Shown here piece by piece: positions 32,112 to 44,730 of a stretch of DNA of 64,000 bases. Position 1 is the stretch's first letter; every line of letters begins with the position of its first letter. The notes under the pieces were generated by a model that saw only the letters and a list, made by a program, of their open reading frames with translations, did no database searches and was not told the DNA's origin. The position numbers and the translations under genes were made by a program. Origin of the DNA: Planctomycetota bacterium (GTDB lineage: Bacteria > Planctomycetota > UBA8742 > UBA2392); assembly GCA_016722065.1 (NCBI GenBank), contig JADKGX010000001.1, positions 496,001 through 560,000 of the forward strand, in the 5' to 3' direction.

Positions 32112-32456
32112 TCAGGTGTAGCGGTTCTCGACTTCAACGTTGTCGTTTTCGGTGTGGGCGCCCAGCAGATAATCGTGCGGGCTGGGCAGCAGGCTGTCGT
32201 CACCGTGGTAAAGCTCAACGTGCTTGAGCATGTCGCGCGAAGACCGAAAGGCCAGATAGACAAAAAACGTGCGCTCGCGTTCCTTGATGCTGAAGCCCGG
32301 CGGGGTTTCGTTGCCCGGGTGAGGTTCAGCAACAAAGAAGCTGCCGTGAACAAAGCCCGGGTTGAAGCCTGCGGCCTTGAGAAACCGGTCCAGCGACGCG
32401 CGCGTTTCCGCTTCGCGGCCGGCGTTGCAGATCACCTTGATGAGCTGGCAATACAT
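32112..32456 (-). CDS. Small ferredoxin-like-fold protein (ABM / stress-responsive barrel type), function unknown
   Basis: The 114-residue protein has the beta-alpha-beta pattern of small dimeric alpha/beta barrels: MYCQLIKVICNAGREAETRASLDRF, then PGFVHGSFFVAEP and ERTFFVYLAFRSSRDMLKHVELYHGDD. This resembles antibiotic-biosynthesis-monooxygenase-like domains but no catalytic residue can be named. It lies between the MDR gene (48 bases upstream) and the VOC gene (9 bases downstream), probably in one operon. Confidence 0.75.
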   Translation of the reverse strand: MYCQLIKVICNAGREAETRASLDRFLKAAGFNPGFVHGSFFVAEPHPGNETPPGFSIKERERTFFVYLAFRSSRDMLKHVELYHGDDSLLPSPHDYLLGAHTENDNVEVENRYT

Positions 32457-32504
32457 GTAGCACCCTGTTTGCTAATGCCCTGATTGGCCCGGCTGTGCGC
32501 AACG

Positions 32505-33539
32505 TTACCACTGTTCCAGATCCAGAACGACTTTGCCAAAGCCCTTGCGTGACTCAACATACTGGTGGGCCGCTGCGACGTCGCGTACGGCAAACACGCG
32601 ATCTAAAACAGGCTGAAGCTTCTTCTGGCACAGCAGTTTCCAGACGGTCAACTGGTCGGCCTTGGGGCCCATCGTGCTGCCGATGATGCTGATGCGCTTG
32701 AAGAACACCGCGCGCAGGTTCAACGGAACCTCGGCGCCGGAAGTGCTGCCGCACATGACGATGCGGCCACCCCACTTGATGACCTTCATGTTGCCTTCGA
32801 AGGTTTGTGGTCCGACGTGATCAAAGATCACGTCCACGCCGCCGCGGCCGACAATCTTCTTGGTTTCTTCGACAAAGTCCTGGCTGCGGTAGTTGATGGT
32901 GTGTTCGGCACCCAGGGCCCGCGCCTTTTGCAGTTTTTCGTCGCTGCCGGCTGTCGCAATCACAGTGGCACCCAGCAGCCGGGCAATCTGGATGCCAGCG
33001 CTGGTGACGCCACTGCCCGCGGCGTGCATCAACACGGATTCGCCCGGCTCCAGCCAGGCTTTGCGCAGCATGGTGTAGGCCGTCAAAAACACCAGCGGGC
33101 AGGCCGCGGCATCGGTGAAACTCATCCAGTCAGGCATGGGCATCAGGTTGACGGCCGGGGCGTCCATGTACTCGGCGCAGCCACCGTTGCGCGTTTCGCC
33201 AAAGATGCCGTAGTCACGTGCCAGGTGAATCTGGCCCGCCAGGGCTTGTTCACTGGTCGGGTCTGCAAAGCCGGGCATGACGGCAACGCGATCGCCGATT
33301 TTGACGTTCTTGACCAGGGAGCCTACCCGGGCAACCTCGCCGGCGACATCGGTACCCAGAATCATGGGCAGCGGAAACTTGTGGCCGACAACGCCCTTGC
33401 GCACCCAGAGGTCAAGATGGTTGATTCCCGAGGCCTTGACAGCAACAAGGACTTCGTCGGGTCGGATCTCGGGTGTTGGGAGGTTTTCGACGAGAAGCTC
33501 GTCGAAGCCGCCGTGTTCACGAACGATAACTGCCTTCAT
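32505..33539 (-). CDS. Quinone-oxidoreductase-like MDR (alcohol dehydrogenase superfamily)
   Basis: The 344-residue protein has the N-terminal GroES-like domain (KAVIVREHGG, SGINHLDLWVRKG, GTDVAGEVARVG) and the NAD(P) fold (LMHAAGSGVTSAGIQIARLLGA). It ends RKGFGKVVLDLE. The NHLD text replaces the catalytic zinc Cys, as in the zinc-free quinone oxidoreductase branch, so I do not call it zinc-dependent. It likely reduces an enone, quinone or acyl-CoA with NADPH. It is the first gene of the minus-strand run that continues to the crotonase genes. The start at 33539 is the family start. Confidence 0.92.
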   Translation of the reverse strand: MKAVIVREHGGFDELLVENLPTPEIRPDEVLVAVKASGINHLDLWVRKGVVGHKFPLPMILGTDVAGEVARVGSLVKNVKIGDRVAVMPGFADPTSEQALAGQIHLARDYGIFGETRNGGCAEYMDAPAVNLMPMPDWMSFTDAAACPLVFLTAYTMLRKAWLEPGESVLMHAAGSGVTSAGIQIARLLGATVIATAGSDEKLQKARALGAEHTINYRSQDFVEETKKIVGRGGVDVIFDHVGPQTFEGNMKVIKWGGRIVMCGSTSGAEVPLNLRAVFFKRISIIGSTMGPKADQLTVWKLLCQKKLQPVLDRVFAVRDVAAAHQYVESRKGFGKVVLDLEQW

Positions 33540-33608
33540 GGGGTCCTCGTGTGGCGATGGTAGCGGCGAGAGAGGATGGCGCAACTGGCACGGCAAGTGG
33601 TTAACGGA

Positions 33609-33638
33609 CACGGGCCGCAGCTTGCGCTGCGGCCCGTG
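33609..33638 (-). terminator. Hairpin after 5S rRNA (end of the rRNA operon)
   Basis: Perfect 13-bp stem CACGGGCCGCAGC-TTGC-GCTGCGGCCCGTG. On the minus strand there is only a weak T tract (GTCCGTT). Confidence 0.7.
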
Positions 33639-33642
33639 CTAT

Positions 33643-33752
<110 letters not shown>

Positions 33753-33849
33753 AAGTTGTCAAACAGCGGTGGTGTGACCACGGCAGTTCTGTGACAACAA
33801 CATACTGCTATTTGCAGAAGCCAGGGCTTTCGCCCAGAAAATAAAGCGT

Positions 33850-33873
33850 GATCGCCAACGGCATGTCTTGGAG
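33850..33873 (-). other. 23S processing stem, 3' arm
   Basis: CATGTCTTGG (33862-33871) and its flanks pair with CCAAGACATG at 36943-36952 upstream of 23S, forming the RNase III-type processing stem. Confidence 0.7.
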
Positions 33874-33909
33874 TGTTATGTCAACACCTCCGAAGAATCG
33901 GAGATTGTT

Positions 33910-36870
<2,961 letters not shown>

Positions 36871-36940
36871 AACAACCTCCGGATCCCTCCGAGGTGTAAT
36901 TCCCCACAACCAGGCCGCATAAAGCCGCCAGGCCGCAGAG

Positions 36941-36966
36941 AGCCAAGACATGTCGTAGCGATACAT
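36941..36966 (-). other. 23S processing stem, 5' arm, in the spacer
   Basis: CCAAGACATGTCGTAGCGAT pairs with the 33850-33873 region. The spacer 36871-37205 otherwise holds only a boxA-like site; no gene is seen. Confidence 0.7.
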
Positions 36967-37042
36967 CGTTTTTTCTCTCAGACACGCCATGATGTCTCTC
37001 GACACATGGTGAATCAGGAGTGACTTCTGCACTTCACAGTAT

Positions 37043-37058
37043 GCTGTTGTCAAAGAAC
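37043..37058 (-). promoter_or_regulatory. boxA-like antitermination site before 23S
   Basis: The minus strand reads GTTCTTTGACAACAGC, similar to boxA of bacterial rRNA leaders and to the copy before 16S (39485-39500). Confidence 0.65.
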
Positions 37059-37205
37059 GGCCAAGAACACTTCTCAGGTCCGAGCTTCCGGAACCGAGGA
37101 AAACCCACCGTCAAACGCACGATGAACTTTCCTGGGTACCGACACCCGCCTGCATTTCAACCTTACATACGCCCTACAGCTGCCCTACAGCGCCCTGCGG
37201 CCGCC

Positions 37206-37280
37206 TGGTGGACCAGAGGGGATTTGAACCCCTGACCCTCGGCTTGCAAAGCCGATGCTCTACCACTGAGCTACTGGCCC
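37206..37280 (-). tRNA. tRNA-Ala (TGC)
   Basis: 75 bases with encoded CCA. Acceptor GGGCCAG pairs with CTGGTCC; anticodon loop TTTGCAA gives TGC; T-arm GGTTCAAATCC. It lies in the 16S-23S spacer. Confidence 0.97.
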
Positions 37281-37323
37281 GTTGCCAGGGCGCGGTGCGC
37301 TTGGCAAAGGTCCAGCGGCAGGG

Positions 37324-37400
37324 TGGTGCGCCGGGGCGGACTCGAACCGCCGACCTCACGCTTATCAGGCGTGTGCTCTAACCAGCTGAGCTACCGGCGC
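37324..37400 (-). tRNA. tRNA-Ile (GAT)
   Basis: 77 bases with encoded CCA. Acceptor GCGCCGG pairs with CCGGCGC; anticodon loop CTGATAA gives GAT; T-arm GGTTCGAGTCC. It is the first tRNA of the spacer after 16S. Confidence 0.97.
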
Positions 37401-37562
37401 CCGGCTTGCAGCCCCGGACCGAAAACCAGCTCAACCTGGCCAGAGCCAGCATTGCAGCCCCGGATAACCCTGGGCACCTCTGCCTCGCCCGCCGTGTTGC
37501 CACGACCGGGCGATGCTGCATTGGGCCGTCGCGACTGACACGACGGCCCGCTGCATGCGTAT

Positions 37563-37590
37563 GTTGAATAGCCAGAACGAGAGGATATGC
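37563..37590 (-). other. 16S processing stem, 3' arm
   Basis: Trailer bases GGCATATCCTCTCGTTCT and GGCTATTCAAC (minus strand) pair with TGAATAGCCAAGAACGCGAG in the leader (39461-39486). The rest of 37403-37639 shows nothing else. Confidence 0.75.
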
Positions 37591-37630
37591 CTTACGACGC
37601 CGCGAGTTTCCACGCAGCGAAGTCTATGTA

Positions 37631-39165
<1,535 letters not shown>

Positions 39166-39460
39166 ACAAAAAATTGGATCCGAAGTCACATCTATACTCG
39201 GCTGTTTGGGCAAAACACCGAATTCACGGTGCTTGCTTACTACATACGAGGATGTGACCTGATTTGTGAATCAGTGTCCCGCCGGGACAGGCCCGGCAGG
39301 TACATCACGACGTTTCCATCGCGCTTTCCCTGGCCCGTAGGGGCCGAGGGCGCAGAACCATGCTTCCGGTAATCGCCCACCGTTATGGTGGCCGCTGGTC
39401 ACCCGAAAGGGTTTCCAGCCGGGTCCTATGGACCGTCGACCAGGAAGATCAAGTCCGCCT

Positions 39461-39486
39461 CACATCCTCGCGTTCTTGGCTATTCA
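39461..39486 (-). other. 16S processing stem, 5' arm
   Basis: Leader TGAATAGCCAAGAACGCGAG is complementary to the trailer at 37563-37590 over roughly 20 bases with one bulge. Confidence 0.75.
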
Positions 39487-39500
39487 GTTTTCAAAGAGCG
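39485..39500 (-). promoter_or_regulatory. boxA-like antitermination site in the 16S leader
   Basis: The minus strand reads CGCTCTTTGAAAACTG, close to the boxA consensus TGCTCTTTAACAA. Confidence 0.75.
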
Positions 39501-39676
39501 TTACTGCTTGCTGCTGCTGGTGCCGTACAGGCCACACAAAAAGACACCGGCGCCGCTCCTTTACAGGGGAGGCACCGGACGCGTGAGGCTCTCAAGCCTC
39601 AGGCGTTCAGCGCCCTTCTCCTGTCGTCGGAGATTCGGTTGCGCATCCAACACAAGGAAACTGTGTCGGGCCGCGC

Positions 39677-39705
39677 AGTGTAGCCCGTGGGTTATTGCCG
39701 GTCAA
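39677..39705 (-). promoter_or_regulatory. rRNA operon promoter
   Basis: On the minus strand TTGACC (39700-39705) and TACACT (39677-39682) are separated by 17 bases and followed by a GC-rich discriminator GCGCGG, as expected for stringent rRNA promoters. The leader to 16S is about 500 bases. The rest of 39706-39980 holds no gene that I can support. Confidence 0.8.
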
Positions 39706-39981
39706 CCCCGTACCTGATTGTTTTTTGCCCGTACTGCTTGCGTCTATCTTGCTGCCTCGCCGAAAACCGCTTTGTGACGCAACTTCCGGGCTAGAGGGTG
39801 CTTCTGTTCCTTGCTGCTTCCCCACTTTGGGGACGCGAAGGGTATACAGCGTTCGGACGGCGTCAACGGGTTTCTTCAAAAAATCTTTTCAGACCCTGAA
39901 TACGCGCTGTCCGGGCTGGTTAACGAGCGTCGGGTGCCAGGCATTCCCCAACCATCGACGGAGTGGGAGTGGTGGTTAGTT

Positions 39982-40034
39982 GGGGCTTGGGGCTTGGGGC
40001 TTGGGGCTTGGGGCTTGGGGCTTGGGGCTCGGGG
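39982..40034 (+). repeat. GGGGCTT heptamer array (G-quadruplex-capable)
   Basis: Six perfect tandem GGGGCTT units (39982-40023), one GGGGCTC and a final GGGG. Eight G4 runs separated by 3 bases on one strand. Confidence 0.92.
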
Positions 40035-40128
40035 AACAGTGCGCATCGGCCTTTCAAGCGGGTTCGCAGCTAAGCAGAAAGCGGCAGGTTCTCGCCACAA
40101 TTGCCGACGCCAGAGGCAGCCCGCAGTT

Positions 40129-40158
40129 CCCTAAGCCCCATGCCCTAACCCCTAAACC
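40129..40158. repeat. CCCTAAGCCCC-type arm facing the heptamer array
   Basis: CCCTAAGCCCCATGCCCTAA and CCCCTAAACCC resemble the complement of the GGGGCTT/TTAGTTGGGG array 100 bases to the left, so the two may be arms of one larger inverted repeat. It lies just after the apt stop. Confidence 0.55.
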
Positions 40159-40162
40159 CACT

Positions 40163-40678
40163 TCACGCCTTCACCAGGCTGACAATCTTGCGACCAGCGA
40201 GCTTCTTGGCGCCGTCCAGAAATCCCAGCTCAATCACAAAGCCCAGCCCCACCACCTGTGCGCCCAGCTTCTCCACCAGCTGGCAGGCCGCAGCGGCCGT
40301 TCCGCCTGTGGCAAGCAGATCGTCAAGCACCACCACGCGCTCGCCGCGCGATACGCCGTCGGTGTGCATCTCCAGCGTGCCTTCACCGTACTCCAGCGAG
40401 TAGCTGACACTGATTTTTTCGTAGGGCAGCTTGCCGGGTTTACGCACTGGCGAAAACGGCAGGTTCATCGCGCCGGCCAACACCGCGCCAAACAGAAAGC
40501 CACGCGATTCAATGCCGACGATGCGCGTGGGCTGCAGCGCCGAAAAGGCCTGTTCAAAGGCGCCGGTAATGCGCGCCATCGCCGCAGGGTCGCCCAGAAT
40601 CGGCGTGATGTCCTTGAAGATGATGCCCTTCTTGGGGAAGTCCGGAATGTCGCGGATCAAGTGCTTAATCGATTCCAT
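40163..40678 (-). CDS. apt: Adenine phosphoribosyltransferase
   Basis: This 171-residue protein makes AMP from adenine and PRPP (purine salvage). The PRPP-binding signature is VVVLDDLLATGGTAAAA, the N-terminal family text is IPDFPKKGIIFKDITPILGDP, and GIESRGFLFGAVLA lies between. Full length. AAAGGAG six bases before the ATG at 40678 fixes the start and excludes the 8-residue longer frame. It is divergent from the aldolase-dehydrogenase gene and is followed by the CCCTAAGCCCC-type repeat. Confidence 0.95.
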   Translation of the reverse strand: MESIKHLIRDIPDFPKKGIIFKDITPILGDPAAMARITGAFEQAFSALQPTRIVGIESRGFLFGAVLAGAMNLPFSPVRKPGKLPYEKISVSYSLEYGEGTLEMHTDGVSRGERVVVLDDLLATGGTAAAACQLVEKLGAQVVGLGFVIELGFLDGAKKLAGRKIVSLVKA

Positions 40679-40817
40679 GGGCGGCTCCTTTGAGCCGGGC
40701 AAGATAGTTGGGCCACGAAAAAGTGAAACCGCGAATCAGGGCTCGCGCGTTTCGCGCGTTCGTTTTTTCGCGGCTGCTTCCCTTGCGCTGTCGCGCAAAC
40801 AAACCGAAAACACGCCT

Positions 40818-42920
40818 ATGAAAAGCCTCTATCGCGACGACGAAGCTGCCCAGTACGTCGAACGTTTCAAGGCCGCAGGCACGGATGTGGCCTTGCGTGT
40901 TTACACGTCAAGACTGATCGGCCGCGACGCTTCGCTGGTCATGCACGGCGGCGGCAACACCAGCGTCAAGGCCGATTACACGACGTTGCTGGGCGAGCGC
41001 ATGCCCGCGATATTCGTCAAGGGCAGCGGCTGGAACCTCGACAGCATCGAACCGCCGGGCTTTCCGGGACTGGACCAGAACTACCTCAAGCGCCTGCGCG
41101 CGTTGCCGGCACTCAGCGACGAGGAAATGGTCAACCAGCTTCGCACGCACATGTTCGATGCCGATGGCCCGAACCCCAGCGTCGAAACCCTGCTGCACGC
41201 ATTTTTGCCGCACAAGGTTGTCGACCACAGCCACGCCGACGCGATTCTGGCCATTACCAACCGCCCCGACGGCGAGGCCGTGGTGCGCGAGATTTTCGGC
41301 GCGCGCGTGGGCATTGTCCCGTACGTCATGCCCGGATTCGCGCTGGCCAAAGTTTGCGCCGAAGTGTTCGAGCGCGACCCGAATGTGGAAGGGCTTGTGC
41401 TGCTCAAGCACGGGCTGTTCAGCTTCGGCGACAGCGCCAAACAAAGTTACGAGCGCCACATTGCGCTGGTCACGCTGGCTGAAGAATGGCTTGCACAACA
41501 AGCCCGCAAGGGTCGCAAGCTCACGCCGCGTTTTGATGCACCCGCCGAACCTGTCGAACTTTGCGCGCGCGTTGCGCCGGTCTTGCGCGGGCTGCTGGCC
41601 GAAGCAACCGGCGACCAGGACGCGGCCTGGCGGCGCATGGTGCTGGATTGGCGCTGCAACGATTCGATTCTGGATTTTGTAAACAGCGCCGAGTTCGCCG
41701 ACATCGCCTTTACCGGCCCGCTGACACCCGACCACGTGATCCGCACCAAGGCCTTGCCGCTGATTGTTGCCGAGCCCGACTTTGAAAGTCTTGACGAACA
41801 GCTTGGCACGCTGATCACCGATTATCGCCGCGCCTACAACGCCTACTATGACCGCGTCAGCGAGCAGCGCGGCGTGCAGCGCACGCGGCTGGATGACTTC
41901 CCGCGGGTCGTGTTGATTCCCGGCGTGGGCATTCTGGCCTGGGGTGCAACCAAAAAAGACGCGCGCATCGCCGCGGACCTCACGGAGCACACCCTGGCAG
42001 TCAAGGCACAAGTCTTTGCGACCGGCGAATACGAAGCGCTGCCTGAAGCGGACCTCTTTGACGTCGAGTACTGGCCGCTGGAACAAGCCAAACTGGGCAA
42101 AAGCAAACCCAAGCCGCTGCAATCACAGATCGCAATCGTTACCGGCGGCGCGGGCGCAATCGGCAGCGCGATTGCAGCCGGGCTGATTGCGCAAGGCTGC
42201 CACGTGATGCTGGCTGACATCAACGGCGAGCGTCTTGAAGCCACCTGCGAAGCGCTTGGCGCCAAGTACGGAAAAGACTCGCGTCGCGGCGTGGTCTGCG
42301 ATGTCACTGACGAAGCCAGCATCCGCGCGCTGTTTGAGGAAACCGCCCGGCAGTTCGGCGGCGTTGATATCGTCATTCCCAACGCCGGCATTGCCCACAG
42401 CCAGCCGCTAGCCGACCTTGACCTGCACGATTGGCGGCGTGTGCAGTCTGTCAACAGCGACGGCTACTTTCTGGTCTGCCGCGAGGCCGCGCGCGCACTA
42501 CGCGCACAGGGCACCGGTGGGCACATCATTATTGTGGGCAGCAAAAACGTTGCCGCCCCCGGGGCCGAATTTGCGGCCTACAGCGCCAGCAAGGCAGCCT
42601 CGCACCAATTGGGCAAGGTCGCAGCCATCGAGCTGGCCAAAGACCACATTCGCGTGAACATCGTCGCGCCCGACGCCGTGTTTGGCGACGACCGCAACCC
42701 CAGCGGCCTGTGGGCGGAAGTCGGGCCGGATCGTGCCAAGGCCCACGGCATTGACTTCAAGAGCCTGGAAGACCACTACCGCAACCGCAACCTGCTCAAG
42801 GCCCGCGTCACGGGCCGGCATGTGGCCAACGCAGTGATCTTTTTTGCCACCAACCAGACACCAACCACCGGCGCGACATTGCCCGTGGATGGCGGCATTG
42901 CGCAAGCCTTTCCACGATAG
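40818..42920 (+). CDS. Class II aldolase / short-chain dehydrogenase fusion (rhamnulose-1-P aldolase/lactaldehyde dehydrogenase type)
   Basis: The 700-residue protein has an N-terminal class II aldolase/adducin domain (about 1-420) with MHGGGNTSVK and the zinc-binding HKVVDHSHADA. A C-terminal SDR domain follows (about 435-700) with IVTGGAGAIGSAIA for NAD(P), NAGIAHSQP and the catalytic YSASKAA. The fused enzymes of this family (RhaEW-like) cleave a deoxysugar phosphate and oxidise or reduce the product. I infer sugar-acid or deoxysugar catabolism. No rhamnose kinase or isomerase is next to it. The start at 40818 gives the family N terminus; the frame upstream is the antisense of apt. Confidence 0.9.
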   Translation: MKSLYRDDEAAQYVERFKAAGTDVALRVYTSRLIGRDASLVMHGGGNTSVKADYTTLLGERMPAIFVKGSGWNLDSIEPPGFPGLDQNYLKRLRALPALSDEEMVNQLRTHMFDADGPNPSVETLLHAFLPHKVVDHSHADAILAITNRPDGEAVVREIFGARVGIVPYVMPGFALAKVCAEVFERDPNVEGLVLLKHGLFSFGDSAKQSYERHIALVTLAEEWLAQQARKGRKLTPRFDAPAEPVELCARVAPVLRGLLAEATGDQDAAWRRMVLDWRCNDSILDFVNSAEFADIAFTGPLTPDHVIRTKALPLIVAEPDFESLDEQLGTLITDYRRAYNAYYDRVSEQRGVQRTRLDDFPRVVLIPGVGILAWGATKKDARIAADLTEHTLAVKAQVFATGEYEALPEADLFDVEYWPLEQAKLGKSKPKPLQSQIAIVTGGAGAIGSAIAAGLIAQGCHVMLADINGERLEATCEALGAKYGKDSRRGVVCDVTDEASIRALFEETARQFGGVDIVIPNAGIAHSQPLADLDLHDWRRVQSVNSDGYFLVCREAARALRAQGTGGHIIIVGSKNVAAPGAEFAAYSASKAASHQLGKVAAIELAKDHIRVNIVAPDAVFGDDRNPSGLWAEVGPDRAKAHGIDFKSLEDHYRNRNLLKARVTGRHVANAVIFFATNQTPTTGATLPVDGGIAQAFPR

Positions 42921-42994
42921 GTAGCGGCGTGATTTCTGGGCAATTTGGGCTACATCGTGCGTCTTAGCAGGTATCGGGCAACGCGGAGAATGCT

Positions 42995-44677
42995 GTGAAA
43001 AGACTTGGCTGGTCGCTGGCGCTGTTGCTTCTTCTTTCGCCGCTTGCGGTTTCACAACCCGGGCTGGCCCAGGCCGCCAAGCCCGCGGAAAAGCCCCTGC
43101 TGCGGCGGTATCTGGAGGCCGCAGAGGCCGACAAGCCTGACCTTCGCAAACAGTTATTGGCCCTTGGCGCGCAGGCTTTGCGTGCGGAGATTGCAGCCTA
43201 CAAGTTCGAAACGCCGGTTAAAACCGGCACCGTCAAGTTGTACACGGCCTGTCCGGACGGCTTTCGCCGGCCCATGTGGGTGTATGTGCCCGCCAAGTAC
43301 GACCCTGCCAAGGCCTACCCGCTGATTGTGCACATGCACGGCGGCGTAAGCGGCACGCCGCTGGAAGGCGAAGACGGCGAAACCGCCCCTGGCGAATACG
43401 AAATGGGCACCTGGCGCGACCGCCTGCCCGAGACCTGGAAGAACGAAGTGATCTTGCTTGGTGTCTCCGCCGGGGCCATGGAAACAACCCGCGATGCCGT
43501 GTGGTGGCGGGGCGTCGGCCAGAAGAACATTCTGCACATGATAACGCAGGTGCGCCGCAACCTGAACATCGACGACGACCACGTGTTCATTGAAGGCCAC
43601 AGCGATGGCGGCAGCGGCACCTTTGCGTTTGCGTTTCGTCGGCCAGACACCTTTGCCGGGTTCTTTGCCATGAACGGGCACCCCCTGGTGCCCACGGGCG
43701 ACGGAGTTTCCGTGTGGCTGGAAAACCTCAAGGGCAGCAGCTTGTATGCGGTCAATGGCGGTGCAGACCGGCTGTACCCGGCCGCGCAACTGACGCCCAT
43801 CTATGAACAGGCCAAGGCGCTGGGCGTGAGCATTGAGTCCAAGACGCACGAAAAACTCGGCCACCAGATCACGCCAGTGCTGCAAGAAGAAATCGAAGCG
43901 ATTTTCAAGGATCGTGTCAGCACCCTCAAGCGCAACCGCATGCCCGGCACAGTGGACTGGACCACTGACAACGCAGAAACCGGCCGCCGCGCGTGGCTTT
44001 CGATTGACGAAGTGCTGAACCTTGGCGCCAAGAACAACGTGGCCGCCAACGCTGATATCAAGGTGCCGGGTCGCCGCGTGCGCCTGGGTGTGCAGCTTTC
44101 GCAGGATTCCGAAAAGCCGGTCGTTGATACCGTGGTCAAGGGCAGCACCGCTGAAACCATGGGAGTCAAAGAGGGCGACGAAATCACCAAGCTGGACGAC
44201 ACACCGGTGGCCACCATTGACGACCTGTTGAATGCCCTGACTAAAAAGAACCCTGGCGACGATGTCAGCCTGACCGTCATGCGCAACTTGAAAGAGCAAG
44301 TCCTCAAGGGCAAGTTCGACAAAGCCGAAGTGCCCCAGCAGGCAGCCATGCTGGAAGCCCGCGTGCTGGCAGAATTGGTGCCCGGCAAAGTCACGCTGTC
44401 TGTGCGCAATGCCGGCAAGGTCAGCATCTATGTTTCCGCCGAAATGCTGGACGCCCAGGGCAACCTGGCCGTGTTGTTGTCCACCAAGGCCGGCAAAGCC
44501 ATCGTTCTTCGCGCCGCGGCACCCGTGGCCGCAGACGCCGCCATGATTCTGGATGCCTTTGAGGCTACTGGCGACCGCAAGGACGGCGCCATTGCGCGGC
44601 TCGAGTTTGATATCGCAAAGGCCCTGGACCTGCCCCGCAAGGGCAAGGATCCGGCCCAAGAGGAAGACGACTTTTAG
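42995..44677 (+). CDS. Secreted alpha/beta-hydrolase (esterase-like) fused to a PDZ domain
   Basis: The 560-residue protein has a Sec signal peptide (first about 26 residues, ending SQPGLAQA). A hydrolase domain (about 75-310) follows, with YPLIVHMHGG (oxyanion), the nucleophile motif GHSDGG and a late His in KLGHQI. A PDZ domain (about 365-455) has LGVQLSQDSEKPVV, GVKEGDEITKLDDTPV and NALTKKNPGDDVSLTV. The C-terminal region (about 460-560) is beta-rich and unrecognised. It is probably a periplasmic or surface esterase like the poly(hydroxy)alkanoate or feruloyl esterase group; the substrate is unknown. It lies 54 bases before the metal-exporter gene on the same strand. Confidence 0.86.
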   Translation: MKRLGWSLALLLLLSPLAVSQPGLAQAAKPAEKPLLRRYLEAAEADKPDLRKQLLALGAQALRAEIAAYKFETPVKTGTVKLYTACPDGFRRPMWVYVPAKYDPAKAYPLIVHMHGGVSGTPLEGEDGETAPGEYEMGTWRDRLPETWKNEVILLGVSAGAMETTRDAVWWRGVGQKNILHMITQVRRNLNIDDDHVFIEGHSDGGSGTFAFAFRRPDTFAGFFAMNGHPLVPTGDGVSVWLENLKGSSLYAVNGGADRLYPAAQLTPIYEQAKALGVSIESKTHEKLGHQITPVLQEEIEAIFKDRVSTLKRNRMPGTVDWTTDNAETGRRAWLSIDEVLNLGAKNNVAANADIKVPGRRVRLGVQLSQDSEKPVVDTVVKGSTAETMGVKEGDEITKLDDTPVATIDDLLNALTKKNPGDDVSLTVMRNLKEQVLKGKFDKAEVPQQAAMLEARVLAELVPGKVTLSVRNAGKVSIYVSAEMLDAQGNLAVLLSTKAGKAIVLRAAAPVAADAAMILDAFEATGDRKDGAIARLEFDIAKALDLPRKGKDPAQEEDDF

Positions 44678-44730
44678 CCTGTAACCTGTCGCAGACACAC
44701 AGCGCCCCGGCAGCCTGTTACAATCCAACC

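Noticed and set aside
39841..39866. Second rRNA promoter candidate (TTGACG and TATACC)
   Set aside because: The spacer is only 14 bases, so it is weak next to the 17-base-spaced promoter at 39677-39705.
40908..42122. 404-codon open frame on the minus strand
   Set aside because: Antisense of the aldolase domain, which has conserved zinc His residues.
43154..44728. 524-codon open frame on the minus strand
   Set aside because: Antisense of the esterase-PDZ gene, which has clear catalytic and PDZ motifs.
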